DNA from: CAVRUD01 sp963724285
Lineage (GTDB): Bacteria > Chloroflexota > Chloroflexia > Thermomicrobiales > UBA6265
Direction of reading: 5' to 3'
DNA: 64,000 nucleotides
Assembly: GCA_963724285.1 (NCBI GenBank)
Contig: CAVRUD010000029.1
Span: 310,001-374,000, forward strand
The stretch's first letter is position 1. Each line of letters opens with the position of its first letter. Shown here piece after piece: positions 30,579 to 39,310 of the stretch. A program made the position numbers and the translations under genes. The notes under the pieces were generated by a model, which worked only from the letters and a program-made list of their open reading frames with translations, was not told where the DNA came from and did no database searches.

Positions 30579-31256
30579 ATGAACCGACCGTCCCGGCGGC
30601 AGTCGACTCCCACCTTCCGGCAAAATCTGCGGCGCCTGTCCAGGGCCCAGGCGATCTTCGTGGTCGTGACGCTGCTTGTCGTGTGCGCGGTCGTCGGCGG
30701 TAGCGTCGGCACGGTCATCGTCGATGCGATCAGTTCGAACGATGGTGATGTCGACCCGGAAGAGTTCAACGCGTCCACCCGAGACGACTTCATCAACGAT
30801 CTGCGGGCGACAGTCGAAGCCAATCCGGCCGACGCGGCGGCGATGAGCCTGCTGGCCAACGTGCTTGCCCAGGACGGACGCATCGATGAGGCAATCGACT
30901 GGTACGAGCAATCGCTTGCCGCCGATCCAAGCAACGCCCAGGTGCGGCTCAGTTTCGCGCTCTCGCTGGCGGAAGCTGGCAAGCGGGCAGACGCCGAGGT
31001 CCAATACAAGCGGATTCTCGAGAGCGATCCGAATCAGGCGGAGGCCTGGTACTACCTCGGGGAGCTCTATCGGGGTTGGAACCCGCCGCGAACCGATGAG
31101 GCGATTGGCGCCTTTCACCAGGTCCTTACCATCGCACCAGGCTCCGTGATCGCCCAGCGTGCCTCCGAATCGCTCGCGGCAATGGGCGTTGCAACCCCGG
31201 TTGCGACACCTGGTGCTACGCCGGCGGCGGTTGGGACTCCAGCACCAACAAATTAG
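30579..31256 (+). CDS. Membrane-anchored TPR protein
   Basis: 225 aa. A basic N-terminus (~24 residues), one transmembrane helix at ~25-50 (AIFVVVTLLVVCAVVGG), then a soluble domain with about three tetratricopeptide repeats (residues ~70-195: AAAMSLLANVLAQDGRIDEA, VRLSFALSLAEAGKRADAE, AWYYLGELY). It ends in a Pro/Thr/Ala-rich tail. TPR domains scaffold protein complexes; the partners are unknown. It is followed by the Trm112-like gene and ruvB on the same strand. Confidence 0.82.
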   Translation: MNRPSRRQSTPTFRQNLRRLSRAQAIFVVVTLLVVCAVVGGSVGTVIVDAISSNDGDVDPEEFNASTRDDFINDLRATVEANPADAAAMSLLANVLAQDGRIDEAIDWYEQSLAADPSNAQVRLSFALSLAEAGKRADAEVQYKRILESDPNQAEAWYYLGELYRGWNPPRTDEAIGAFHQVLTIAPGSVIAQRASESLAAMGVATPVATPGATPAAVGTPAPTN

Positions 31257-31268
31257 GAGCGGAAGAGC

Positions 31269-31481
31269 ATGGCGATCCAGTTCCCGGATACGATTGAACG
31301 CACCAACGCCGTTGCCTCGACCGGCATGAGTGAGGACCTGTTCGACATACTTGTCTGCCCGGTCGATAAACACGATCTCCGGCTGGCTGATCTTTCCCTG
31401 GTGTGTGTCGAGTGTGGCCGAACCTACCTGATCAGCGACGGCATCCCCGACATGTTGGTAGACGAGCAAACGACCAAGTGA
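31269..31481 (+). CDS. Trm112-family small zinc-ribbon protein
   Basis: 70 aa. FDILVCPVDKHDLRL then CVECGRTYLISDGIPDMLVDEQ is the Trm112/YcaR signature, but only three Cys are visible because CPxC reads CPVD. Eukaryotic Trm112 activates methyltransferases; bacterial members are small standalone proteins of uncertain role. ATG at 31269 with GGAAGAG upstream; an inner ATG at 31326 starts closer to the family N-terminus but lacks a ribosome site. Confidence 0.85.
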   Translation: MAIQFPDTIERTNAVASTGMSEDLFDILVCPVDKHDLRLADLSLVCVECGRTYLISDGIPDMLVDEQTTK

Positions 31482-31521
31482 ACCGTTTCAGCCAAGTAAT
31501 CGGGGTGTACTGGACGAACGG

Positions 31522-32577
31522 ATGAGTGAAGGACAGGACGAAAAACGGGTTGTAACCCCGTCACTCCGGACGGAAGATGCCGGCATCGAGCGGAGCCTGC
31601 GGCCACGCCGCCTTGCCGAGTACATCGGTCAGGACCGCGTGAAGACGAGCCTGGAAATCTTCATGCAGGCGGCCCGGGGACGGGGTGAGCCGTTGGACCA
31701 CGTCCTGTTCTACGGTCCGCCGGGGTTGGGCAAGACGACCCTTGCGTCGATCATCGCGGCGGAGATGGGGGTCAGTCTTCGGATCACCTCTGGTCCAGCC
31801 ATCGAGCGCCAGGGTGATCTCGTCTCGATCCTGACGAATCTGAAGCCGGGCGATGTCATGTTCATCGACGAGATCCACCGGCTGAACCGCGCGGTCGAGG
31901 AGGTGCTTTACCCGGCGATGGAGGACCATGCGGTCGACATCATCATCGGCAAGGGTCCGGCTGCCCGCACCATGCGGATTACCCTACCGCCATTCACCCT
32001 GGTCGGTGCAACCACTCGGCTGGCGTTGCTAACAGGACCGCTGCGGGACAGATTTGGGTCTGTGCTCCGCCTTGATTTCTACGACCTTGATGCGACGACC
32101 GAGATCATTACCCGGTCTGCGCAGATCCTTGGAGTGACGATCGACGATGGCGGTGCGGTGGAGATCGCCAGGCGCTCTCGCGGCACGCCGCGCGTGGCAA
32201 ACCGGTTGCTCAAACGTGTGCGCGATTTCGCCGAAGTTCACGAGGAGCGTATCGTCACCGAAACAGTCGCAAAAGCCGCGTTGGCAATGCTGGACATTGA
32301 TGAGCTAGGGCTCGACGAGATCGACCGGCGAATCTTGTTGGCGATCATCGAGAAGTTCGGCGGTGGTCCTGTCGGCATCGACACCATCGCCGCGGCGACC
32401 AGCGAGGAGACCGATACGATCATGGACGTCTACGAGCCGTACCTGATCCAGCTCGGATTCCTGCAGCGGACACCGCGGGGCCGAGTCGCGACCCGGCTCG
32501 GCTATATGCACGTCGGCGTTCGCCCACCCGCGTCGCTTGTAAGCGAGCAGCGGTCGTTCTTGGTCGAGGACGAATGA
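31522..32577 (+). CDS. ruvB: Holliday junction branch-migration helicase RuvB
   Basis: 351 aa AAA+ motor that drives branch migration with RuvA. N-terminal LRPRRLAEYIGQDRVK, Walker A YGPPGLGKTTLA near residue 65, Walker B MFIDEIHRL, sensor GATTRLALLTGPLRDRFG, and the winged-helix C-terminus with LGFLQRTPRGR. It overlaps queA by 4 nt (ATGA). ruvA and ruvC are not in the window. Confidence 0.97.
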   Translation: MSEGQDEKRVVTPSLRTEDAGIERSLRPRRLAEYIGQDRVKTSLEIFMQAARGRGEPLDHVLFYGPPGLGKTTLASIIAAEMGVSLRITSGPAIERQGDLVSILTNLKPGDVMFIDEIHRLNRAVEEVLYPAMEDHAVDIIIGKGPAARTMRITLPPFTLVGATTRLALLTGPLRDRFGSVLRLDFYDLDATTEIITRSAQILGVTIDDGGAVEIARRSRGTPRVANRLLKRVRDFAEVHEERIVTETVAKAALAMLDIDELGLDEIDRRILLAIIEKFGGGPVGIDTIAAATSEETDTIMDVYEPYLIQLGFLQRTPRGRVATRLGYMHVGVRPPASLVSEQRSFLVEDE

Positions 32578-33644
32578 CCGTCGACCGCCGGAATGAACCG
32601 CTCATGACGGAATCGCTGGCGTTTGACCTTCCGCCTGAGCTTATTGCTCAAACCCCGATCGCCGTTCGTCACGATTCCAGGCTGATGGTGATCGACCGGC
32701 GAGGTGGACCGGTTGCGCACCGCCATGTCCGCGATCTTCCGGAGTTGCTCAGCGCTGGCGACCTGGTTGTTGCCAACAACTCCCGGGTACTTCCCGCACG
32801 CCTTCGAACGTTCAAGAAGAACACCGGTGGAAAGGTCGAGATCCTCCTACTGGAGCGTCAGGACAACGGCTGTTGGACCGCGCTTGCCCGCCCGGCCCGC
32901 CGGCTGCGGGCCGGAACCGAGTTACTCGTGCAGCCACGGGACGGTCTTCACCAGGCCGCGGAGGGTGTGCTGGTGACGGCTGTCGAGGGCGATGGCACGG
33001 TGCGGGTGCGGCTGTCGCCAGGGCTGGAGTCCAATTTGGATGACTATGGCCAGATGCCGCTACCTCCGTACATCCATGAGCAACTGGAGGACGCGGAGCG
33101 TTACCAGACAATCTATGCCCAGAAGCCGGGGTCGGCCGCGGCGCCCACCGCGGGCTTGCACATCACGGACACCCTGCTTGCGCGCCTTCGCGCAGCCGGC
33201 ATTGGTTGGGCGGAGGTCACCCTCCACGTTGGCCTGGACACCTTCAAGCCGATCTCGACCGAGTTGGTGCAGGATCACCACATTCATCAGGAATGGTGTT
33301 CGGTCAGCGACGAGACTGTGCGTCTCATCAACGCGTGCCGTGATGGGGGTGGCCGCGTGATCGCCCTCGGCACGACGAGTGCGCGAACACTGGAAACGGT
33401 CGGCAACGTCTTTCAAGGCAACCGGCTGCACGGGTGGTCCGGACCGACTGGGCTGTTCATCACCCCGGGTTACCGGTGGCAGGTTGTCGATGGCCTCATC
33501 ACCAACTTTCATTTGCCACGTTCGTCATTGCTTGCCCTGGTAAGTGCGCTCGTGGGTTGGGATCGGCTCAAGGCGGCCTACGATGAGGCGATCGCCCAGC
33601 AGTACCGATTCTTTTCATTCGGAGATGCGATGCTCATCATCTGA
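32574..33644 (+). CDS. queA: S-adenosylmethionine:tRNA ribosyltransferase-isomerase QueA
   Basis: About 356 aa. It transfers the ribosyl group of SAM to preQ1-tRNA to form epoxyqueuosine. Typical motifs: FDLPPELIAQTP at the N-terminus, DLVVANNSRVLPARL, GKVEILLLE, MPLPPYI, GSAAAPTAGLHIT, VTLHVGLDTFKP, and LPRSSLLALVSA. ATG at 32574 overlaps the ruvB stop; the ATG at 32604 gives the more usual N-terminus. The ruvB-queA order is common in bacteria. Confidence 0.96.
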   Translation: MTVDRRNEPLMTESLAFDLPPELIAQTPIAVRHDSRLMVIDRRGGPVAHRHVRDLPELLSAGDLVVANNSRVLPARLRTFKKNTGGKVEILLLERQDNGCWTALARPARRLRAGTELLVQPRDGLHQAAEGVLVTAVEGDGTVRVRLSPGLESNLDDYGQMPLPPYIHEQLEDAERYQTIYAQKPGSAAAPTAGLHITDTLLARLRAAGIGWAEVTLHVGLDTFKPISTELVQDHHIHQEWCSVSDETVRLINACRDGGGRVIALGTTSARTLETVGNVFQGNRLHGWSGPTGLFITPGYRWQVVDGLITNFHLPRSSLLALVSALVGWDRLKAAYDEAIAQQYRFFSFGDAMLII

Positions 33645-33693
33645 GCTCCGGTTTAAGAGTCAAGGCGTTGAAAAGCAGACAGCGGAGGATCAA

Positions 33694-34281
33694 TTGGAAC
33701 AGTCACTCCCTTCCCGCGAAGCAACCTGGGAACTCGTCACCGAGTACATCACCTCGGAAAGCCTTCGGCGCCACTGCCTCGCGGTAGAGACGGCCATGCG
33801 GGCATACGCTCGCAAGTTTGGCGAGTCTGAGGCCGAGTGGGGCATCGTCGGCCTTGTCCATGACTACGACTTTGAAGTCCATCCCACGCTCGATTTCCAT
33901 CCCGAAGCAGGGATTCCGGTGTTGATCGAGCGTGGCTATCCGGATTGGGTCATCCGGGCGGTACGGAGCCACGCCGATCACCTCGGCGTGAGTCGCGAGA
34001 GCAACCTGGAGAAGACCCTCAGCGCGGTCGATGAGTTGACAGGGTTCATCTCGGCGGTGGCGCTGGTGCGGCCATCGAAAGCGGTGGCCGACGTGACACC
34101 TTCGGCCGTGCGCAAGAAGATGAAGGACAAGGCATTTGCGCGGGCAGTAAGCCGGGAAGAGATGCTCCACACGGCGGAGGCCCTGGGGGTCGATTTCGAG
34201 GAGCACGTCCAGTTCGTGATCGACGCCATGACCGCGAACGCTGAAGCGCTCGGCCTTGCTGGCGTCCAAAACGATGCATAG
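33694..34281 (+). CDS. HD-domain phosphohydrolase family protein
   Basis: 195 aa from a TTG at 33694, chosen because GGAGG sits 7 nt upstream; the frame is open further upstream but overlaps queA. HD metal-site residues: RRHCLAVETAM (His), GLVHDYDFE (HD pair), RSHADHLG (His) and SAVDELTGF (Asp). These fit small HD hydrolases often found near translation genes; the substrate is unknown. It lies between queA and the cyclophilins. Confidence 0.85.
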   Translation: MEQSLPSREATWELVTEYITSESLRRHCLAVETAMRAYARKFGESEAEWGIVGLVHDYDFEVHPTLDFHPEAGIPVLIERGYPDWVIRAVRSHADHLGVSRESNLEKTLSAVDELTGFISAVALVRPSKAVADVTPSAVRKKMKDKAFARAVSREEMLHTAEALGVDFEEHVQFVIDAMTANAEALGLAGVQNDA

Positions 34282-34325
34282 GTCGTTCCGACGCATTTAG
34301 AGAGACAACACCTAGGAGTTGACGA

Positions 34326-35030
34326 GTGCGCCAGAGCGCCATGGTGGCCTGGACGATCAAGATGCTTGTGGTTGTGCTGCTCGCGGTGGGCCCGGCCGCC
34401 TGCGGCGATGACGACGATGACGAGGAGGCGGCGAACACCTCTGCCAATGCCGGTGGCGACAGTTGCTGGACGGACGATCAGCGCGTGGCGGACGTGAACG
34501 GTAAGCCACAGTGGTCAAGTGCGCCGGCGATGTCGATCGATCCCGAACAGGCGTACACCGCCAGATTTGAAACGTCGATGGGCGGTTTCACGGTCGAACT
34601 TCTCGCCAAAGATGCCCCTCAGACGGTCAACAGCTTCGTCTGCTTGGCCCGGGAGGGATTCTTCGAAGGGATCGTCTTTCACCGGGTCTTGGCGGGATTC
34701 GTCATCCAGGCGGGCGACCCGACCGGCACCGGCGGTGGCGGCCCTGGCTACAGATTTGCGGATGAACTTCCGACCACGCTCAACTACGAGCGGGGGACGT
34801 TGGCAATGGCAAACGCCGGCCCGAACACGAACGGCAGCCAGTTCTTCGTCTGCCTGGATGACCTGTCTCAGCAGTTGCCGAAGAACTACTCTATCTTTGG
34901 CCGGGTCACCGAAGGGATGGAGACCGTCGACGCGATTGGCGCCGTCGAGGTCCAACCAGGTCCGTCCGGTGAGGTATCTTCGCCGGTCGAACCGGTCACG
35001 ATCACCTCGGTGACGGTTTCGGAGGGCTAA
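34326..35030 (+). CDS. Lipoprotein peptidyl-prolyl isomerase (cyclophilin)
   Basis: 234 aa from a GTG with AGGAG upstream. N-terminal lipoprotein signal with lipobox ending PAAC near residue 26, an Asp/Glu-rich spacer (GDDDDDEEAA), then a cyclophilin domain at ~75-230 with FHRVLAGFVIQAGDPTGTG, GTLAMANAG, NGSQFFV and FGRVTEGM. It should act on proline bonds of exported proteins at the outer face of the membrane. It is paired with a leaderless paralogue 80 nt downstream. Confidence 0.93.
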   Translation: MRQSAMVAWTIKMLVVVLLAVGPAACGDDDDDEEAANTSANAGGDSCWTDDQRVADVNGKPQWSSAPAMSIDPEQAYTARFETSMGGFTVELLAKDAPQTVNSFVCLAREGFFEGIVFHRVLAGFVIQAGDPTGTGGGGPGYRFADELPTTLNYERGTLAMANAGPNTNGSQFFVCLDDLSQQLPKNYSIFGRVTEGMETVDAIGAVEVQPGPSGEVSSPVEPVTITSVTVSEG

Positions 35031-35110
35031 CGTCGACAGGTTGATCGGCCGCCTGGCTGAGCAGGTCTTTTTTCGGCCAGTCGTGGGCAACATGTAGGAG
35101 GAGTGACATC

Positions 35111-35644
35111 GTGGCAGCAAAGCAGTGGTCGAAGCCGTTTGACTTTTCCGTCAGCGGATCGACGAAGTATGGGGCGACCTTGACCACGAATAAGGGTTCG
35201 TTCGACGTGGAACTCTTTGTCGACAAGGCTCCTCAGACCGTCAACAACTTCGTCAATCTGGCTCGCGAAGGTTTTTACGACAACACGCCGTTTCACCGGA
35301 TCGTCTCGGGGTTCGTGATTCAGGGCGGTGATCCGACCGGGTCCGGATCCGGTGGCCCGGGTTACCGCTTCGGCGATGAACTGCCGACCGACCTCGACTA
35401 CAAGCGAGGTGTCCTGGCGATGGCGAACGCCGGGCCGAACACGAACGGCAGCCAGTTCTTCGTCTGCCTCAGCGATCTCAGTGGCAAACTGCCGAAGAAC
35501 TACTCGATTTTCGGCCAGGTGACGTCCGGGCTGGATGTCGTCGATCAGATCGCCGCTACGCCAACCCGGAGAGGCTCCAGCGGCGAGAACTCGACGCCGA
35601 CCGAGCCGGTGACTCTCGAATCGGTCACGGTGACCGAGTCCTAG
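35111..35644 (+). CDS. Cytoplasmic peptidyl-prolyl isomerase (cyclophilin)
   Basis: 177 aa, single cyclophilin domain without signal peptide. FHRIVSGFVIQGGDPTGSG contains the catalytic Arg; GVLAMANAG, NGSQFFVCLSDL and YSIFGQVTSG follow. GTG start behind AGGAGG. It is closely similar to the lipoprotein copy just upstream, so they are probably a tandem duplication with split location. It ends at a palindromic terminator. Confidence 0.95.
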   Translation: MAAKQWSKPFDFSVSGSTKYGATLTTNKGSFDVELFVDKAPQTVNNFVNLAREGFYDNTPFHRIVSGFVIQGGDPTGSGSGGPGYRFGDELPTDLDYKRGVLAMANAGPNTNGSQFFVCLSDLSGKLPKNYSIFGQVTSGLDVVDQIAATPTRRGSSGENSTPTEPVTLESVTVTES

Positions 35645-35679
35645 AGACGCTGGCAATCAGAGACACGCCTTGCACGCAA

Positions 35680-35715
35680 ACGACGGGGGCCGGCCAATTG
35701 GCCGGCCCCCGTCGT
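35680..35715. terminator. Bidirectional terminator (36-bp palindrome)
   Basis: Perfect 36-bp palindrome centred on CCAATTGG between the convergent cyclophilin gene and the 35738-35956 gene. It serves both directions. Confidence 0.8.
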
Positions 35716-35737
35716 GCTTCCGCGCGCAGGTTGGGTG

Positions 35738-35956
35738 CTATGCCGCGGCGAGCCGGAGCCCATCGCAGATTTCTTCGTACTCGCGCAGCAATTGGATCCA
35801 GAACTCCTCCCAGGCCTGGACGTCGCGGCCCTGGACTTTGGCCTCCTCGATGCGGCGGTAGCCGTCATCGAGCCGGCGCTCGAGCGTCTCCTGGTCGTAT
35901 GGTGCCCTGTCGACGGCCGGAAGTTGGTTCACGGCGTGAAGCCTGGAAGATTTCAT
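35738..35956 (-). CDS. Small acidic protein downstream of annealing-like gene
   Basis: About 72 aa from ATG 35956 (MKSSRLHAVNQLPAVD; an ATG at 35971 is the alternative). Rich in Glu, Arg and Trp (RRLDDGYRRIEEAK, WEEFWIQLLREYEEI), predicted helical, no Cys, no signal peptide. I do not recognise it. It lies 49 nt downstream of the 36006-36650 gene on the same strand and probably shares its SOS-like promoter, as small accessory proteins of recombination modules often do. Ribosome site weak. Confidence 0.55.
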   Translation of the reverse strand: MKSSRLHAVNQLPAVDRAPYDQETLERRLDDGYRRIEEAKVQGRDVQAWEEFWIQLLREYEEICDGLRLAAA

Positions 35957-36005
35957 GTTTGTACCGTCCATGTGCAAGAAGCCGAAAGGCCAAGAAGCGC
36001 GGCGG

Positions 36006-36650
36006 CTAGGAGGCAATCTGCTGATTGTTGCGCAGCGACTGCAGTCGCTCGATGTACTCGGATGCCTCCCGGCGGCCGAGGTCCTCGACGGCGCAGCCGA
36101 AGGATTCCTGGACATCGGCACGGACAGCCGCCTCATCCAGACCGGCTTCGCGGGCAATCGCTTGAATGAACTTCAGCTGGCGCGCCGTGACGGTCTGGCT
36201 TCCAGCAGCGGCGGTCGCGGCCGGACGGCGATCATCGTTGCCCTGGTTGGCGAGGCGACGGCCCCGGGTCGAGGCGAAATCGATTGGGGAATCGACGACC
36301 TTCAGGCGCGACGCCGATCCGGATTCGAAGTCGAAGTCCGGGCAGAACTGGGTGCCAAAGCCCAGGGCAGCAAGGGCGCGGCCGATGGCCTTGGTTTCGG
36401 CCTTCTCGATGTAGTCGCGGAAATCGGACATGCTCTCGCTGCCCCACCCAGAGGCAGAGCCGCCGTCGGGAAGGGTGACAACGGCCCGGAACACGGCCGA
36501 ATCACCGGTGTGCTCAACGAGCGTCGTATCGATGGCGGCGTCCGGGTAGCGCTGGCGCAACCAGACGAGTCGCCACTTGACTTCGAGGTAGTCCGAGTTG
36601 CCGACCTTGGTGAGGTACTTGCTGGGATCGAAAGCGGTCGATTCGGTCAT
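36006..36650 (-). CDS. Possible ssDNA-annealing/recombination protein
   Basis: 214 aa. The N-terminal ~115 residues (NSDYLEVKWRLVWLRQRYPD, FRAVVTLPDGGSASGWGSES, KAETKAIGRALAALGFGTQF) resemble the core of phage-type single-strand annealing proteins, where a similar E(T/K)xAIGRALxxxGY motif recurs. A flexible linker follows, then a C-terminal ~50-residue helical domain (TARQLKFIQAIAREAGLDE, ASEYIERLQSL) of the kind found at the end of such proteins. A GAAC-N4-GTTC box 25-36 nt upstream suggests DNA-damage control. The family assignment is from motif memory and is not certain. Confidence 0.6.
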   Translation of the reverse strand: MTESTAFDPSKYLTKVGNSDYLEVKWRLVWLRQRYPDAAIDTTLVEHTGDSAVFRAVVTLPDGGSASGWGSESMSDFRDYIEKAETKAIGRALAALGFGTQFCPDFDFESGSASRLKVVDSPIDFASTRGRRLANQGNDDRRPAATAAAGSQTVTARQLKFIQAIAREAGLDEAAVRADVQESFGCAVEDLGRREASEYIERLQSLRNNQQIAS

Positions 36651-36674
36651 TGGTCACCATCCTCCAGGTGATCG

Positions 36675-36686
36675 GAACAAATGTTC
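36675..36686. promoter_or_regulatory. LexA-like (SOS) box GAACAAATGTTC
   Basis: Perfect GAAC-N4-GTTC, the LexA site of Gram-positive and several other phyla. It lies upstream of the 36006-36650 gene, just downstream of a TATCAT -10-like hexamer on the minus strand. A repressor bound here would block that promoter. No lexA or recA gene is in the window. Confidence 0.6.
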
Positions 36687-36837
36687 TAAACCGAATGATA
36701 CCCGTTCATTGGGGCCGTGTCAAGCGGTCACGGCCCCAAGGCGCCCGCCGTCGAATCCAGCCACATTGGCTTTGGTATGCCGAAATCCGGCGTTACGCGA
36801 GTAGCGAAGCGGCAACACTGCGGGACATAGCACTATG

Positions 36838-36869
36838 CTATACTCCGAGGTCACATAGTGTACGGACAC
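36838..36869 (+). promoter_or_regulatory. dnaN promoter -10 and overlapping near-palindrome
   Basis: TATACT (36838-36843) is a good -10. GTGTACGGACAC (36858-36869) follows about 15 nt later, near the expected transcript start, and differs by one base from the palindrome before dgt. It could be an operator on dnaN. Confidence 0.45.
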
Positions 36870-36883
36870 TCTAAGGTGGAGGG

Positions 36884-38032
36884 ATGACGGTGAAGGTCTC
36901 GTGCCTTCAGGAGAACCTGCAGCGGGCGCTCAATCAGGTCCAGCGCGCGGTCGCGACGAAGACTGCCATGCCCGTCTTGAGCAACGTCTTGCTCGCGACC
37001 GACGAGGGGCGCCTGCGTGTGGCCGCGACCAACCTCGATATCGGGATAACGACCTGGGTTGGGGCGGCCATCGAACGCGAGGGCAAGATCACCGTCGATG
37101 CCCGGCTCCTGGCCGAGTTCGTCAATACGCTGCCCAATGCTCCCGTTCAGATGACGGTCGAGCCGCCGCGGTTCAACCTGGCCGTGCAGAGCGGCCGCGA
37201 TACCGCGAGCATCAACGGGATCGACCCTGACGATTTTCCCGTCATTCCTAGGCTCGATGGCGACGCCTTCGTCGCCGAAGTTGATCCGCAGGCCTTCCGC
37301 GAAATGATCGCCCAGGTCGAGTTCGCCGCGGCGACCGATGAAGGGCGTCCGGTGCTTGCTGGGGTGCTTGCCCGGTTCGAGAACGACACCTTGATCCTGG
37401 CGGCGGCCGATGGGTTCCGCCTGGCTGTGCGGGAGGGGTCGCTTGCGGCACCGGTCCCGGAGCGGCTCGATATCATCATTCCGGGCCGGGCGCTGCGTGA
37501 ATTGGCCCGCCTGATCGGCGACCAGACCGATCCCGTGCGACTGGCAATCACGCCGAACCGCAGCCAGCTCCTGGTCCGGCTGGGAGAGACCGAGTTCGTC
37601 TCTCGCCTGATCGATGGGACGTTTCCGGACTTCCGTCAGATCGTGCCTAAGGAGTTCAATACGCGGGTGGAGATCGGCCGCGATGCGCTCCTCAACGCTG
37701 TTCGCCGGGCGGGATACTTTGCGCGCGACAACAACGATGTCGTCCGCTTCGTCGTCCACCCGGGCGAAGAGGAGTTCATGCCTGGTAACGTTGAGATCTC
37801 CGCGACGGCGGCGGAACGGGGCAACAGCCAGAGCTTCGTCGACGCGGCCGTTTCCGGGCAGGAGATGCAAATCGCATTCAACGCCCGTTACCTCTCCGAT
37901 GTCCTGGGCGTGCTGCGTGGCGGTCAGGTCATGTTTGGTCTGAACGGGGCCAACCAGGCGGGGGTTGTCCGCTTCGCGGGCGACGACGCGTACACTCACG
38001 TGATCATGCCGATGGTGATCGGCGCCAGCTAG
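36884..38032 (+). CDS. dnaN: DNA polymerase III beta subunit (sliding clamp)
   Basis: 382 aa ring-forming processivity clamp. Three clamp domains are recognisable, with VSCLQENLQRALNQVQRAV at the start, ADGFRLAVREG in domain 2, and the C-terminal peptide-binding end VIMPMVIGAS matching the usual MPMRL. ATG with GGTGGAGG upstream. recF follows 63 nt later on the same strand. dnaA is not next to it, so the classic dnaA-dnaN-recF order is only partly kept. Confidence 0.96.
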   Translation: MTVKVSCLQENLQRALNQVQRAVATKTAMPVLSNVLLATDEGRLRVAATNLDIGITTWVGAAIEREGKITVDARLLAEFVNTLPNAPVQMTVEPPRFNLAVQSGRDTASINGIDPDDFPVIPRLDGDAFVAEVDPQAFREMIAQVEFAAATDEGRPVLAGVLARFENDTLILAAADGFRLAVREGSLAAPVPERLDIIIPGRALRELARLIGDQTDPVRLAITPNRSQLLVRLGETEFVSRLIDGTFPDFRQIVPKEFNTRVEIGRDALLNAVRRAGYFARDNNDVVRFVVHPGEEEFMPGNVEISATAAERGNSQSFVDAAVSGQEMQIAFNARYLSDVLGVLRGGQVMFGLNGANQAGVVRFAGDDAYTHVIMPMVIGAS

Positions 38033-38095
38033 CCGGCTGAAGGATTCACTCGATCGCCCCGCCTCGATCCCTGGCGGGCTTCGCCCCGGGCTTCA

Positions 38096-39310
38096 ATGAG
38101 ACTCACCTCGCTCGATCTCGAAGAGTTTCGCTCCTACCGCAACCTCCACCTCGACATCGAGCCGGCGGGACTGCGACTCTTCGGGTCGAACGCGAGCGGC
38201 AAGACCAGCCTGCTCGAAGCCGTCGCAATGCTGGCCACAACCAGGTCTCCGCGGACATCCACCGAGCGCGAGGTCATCGCCTGGAACAGTGGCGAGGACT
38301 TTGGTGTGGCGCCGTATGCCCGCTGCCGCGCGAGCGTCGAGGCCAATGAAGGCTCCTTCACGATCTCTCTGGCGGTTGAGGCCGATCCAGACCGCGGTGG
38401 CATGCTCCGGAAAGACATTCGGCTCGATGGGCGCGTGGTGCGTTCGGTGGAAGCCGTTGGACGACTAAGGGCGGTCTTGTTCTCGGTCGAGGACGTTGCG
38501 CTCGTCTCTGGTGCCCCTCAGGGCCGTCGCCGGTACCTGGACCTTACGATCTCCCAACTCAACAGTCGATACATGCGCTCGCTGGCCGGACTCAACCGGG
38601 TACTGGCCCAGCGCAACAGTCTGCTCAAGTCGTTTGCGCGCGACCGCGTTCACCACGCCGACGCATCCGTGGGCGCTCAGCTGGAGTTCTGGGACGAGGA
38701 GCTTGTCCGGTTCGGCTCGTACGTATGTGCGTGCCGGATGCTGACCGTTTCGACCTTGTCGGGCTTGTTGAGTACGCGATTCAGGACGCTGGCAAACGAC
38801 CGGTCGGTTGAGTTGGAGTACCGTCCGAGTCTGGACATCACCGGCGCGGTGCAGCACGTGCAGAGTCGGCCAGCCGACGAACTTGCCGGCGTCCTCGCCC
38901 GGGAATATATCGGGTCCTTGCAGTCGTCGAGAAGGGATGAGGTTCGTCGGGGCGCAACGCTGGTGGGGCCGCACCGGGACGACCTTGGGTTCACGATTGA
39001 AGGGGTCGATCTTTCGGCCTTCGGTTCTCGGGGCGAGCAGCGCCTTGCCGTCGTCGCCCTGAAGCTGGCCGAAGTTGATCTGATGACCGAGGATGCCGGC
39101 GAGCCGCCCGTGCTCCTGCTCGACGACGTCCTCTCCGAGCTAGATAGTGGTCATCGCAGTCAGTTGGTCACCGCGCTCGCCGACCTGGAAGGTCAATTGC
39201 TGGTCACCGCCACAGATAAGACCCTGCTGAGCCATATCGCGCTGGATGCGCTCCCTGAGGCGCAGGTTATATCGGGGACGATTGTTGGATGCGATTCAGT
39301 CGGTAGCTGA
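38096..39310 (+). CDS. recF: DNA recombination/replication protein RecF
   Basis: 404 aa SMC-like ATPase that helps load RecA at gaps. Walker A LFGSNASGKTSLLEAV near residue 32 (Ser replaces the usual GxNGxGKT Gly), EFRSYRNLHL at the N-terminus, ABC signature FGSRGEQRLAVVALKLAE near 300, and Walker B PVLLLDDVLSELD. Directly downstream of dnaN. Confidence 0.95.
   Translation: MRLTSLDLEEFRSYRNLHLDIEPAGLRLFGSNASGKTSLLEAVAMLATTRSPRTSTEREVIAWNSGEDFGVAPYARCRASVEANEGSFTISLAVEADPDRGGMLRKDIRLDGRVVRSVEAVGRLRAVLFSVEDVALVSGAPQGRRRYLDLTISQLNSRYMRSLAGLNRVLAQRNSLLKSFARDRVHHADASVGAQLEFWDEELVRFGSYVCACRMLTVSTLSGLLSTRFRTLANDRSVELEYRPSLDITGAVQHVQSRPADELAGVLAREYIGSLQSSRRDEVRRGATLVGPHRDDLGFTIEGVDLSAFGSRGEQRLAVVALKLAEVDLMTEDAGEPPVLLLDDVLSELDSGHRSQLVTALADLEGQLLVTATDKTLLSHIALDALPEAQVISGTIVGCDSVGS

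Noticed and set aside
30459..31469. 336-aa minus-strand frame over the TPR and Trm112-like genes
   Set aside because: No motifs; the plus-strand genes explain the region.
36651..36883. Replication origin next to dnaN
   Set aside because: No DnaA-box cluster (TTATCCACA-like) and no dnaA; the gap holds promoters and the SOS-like box.
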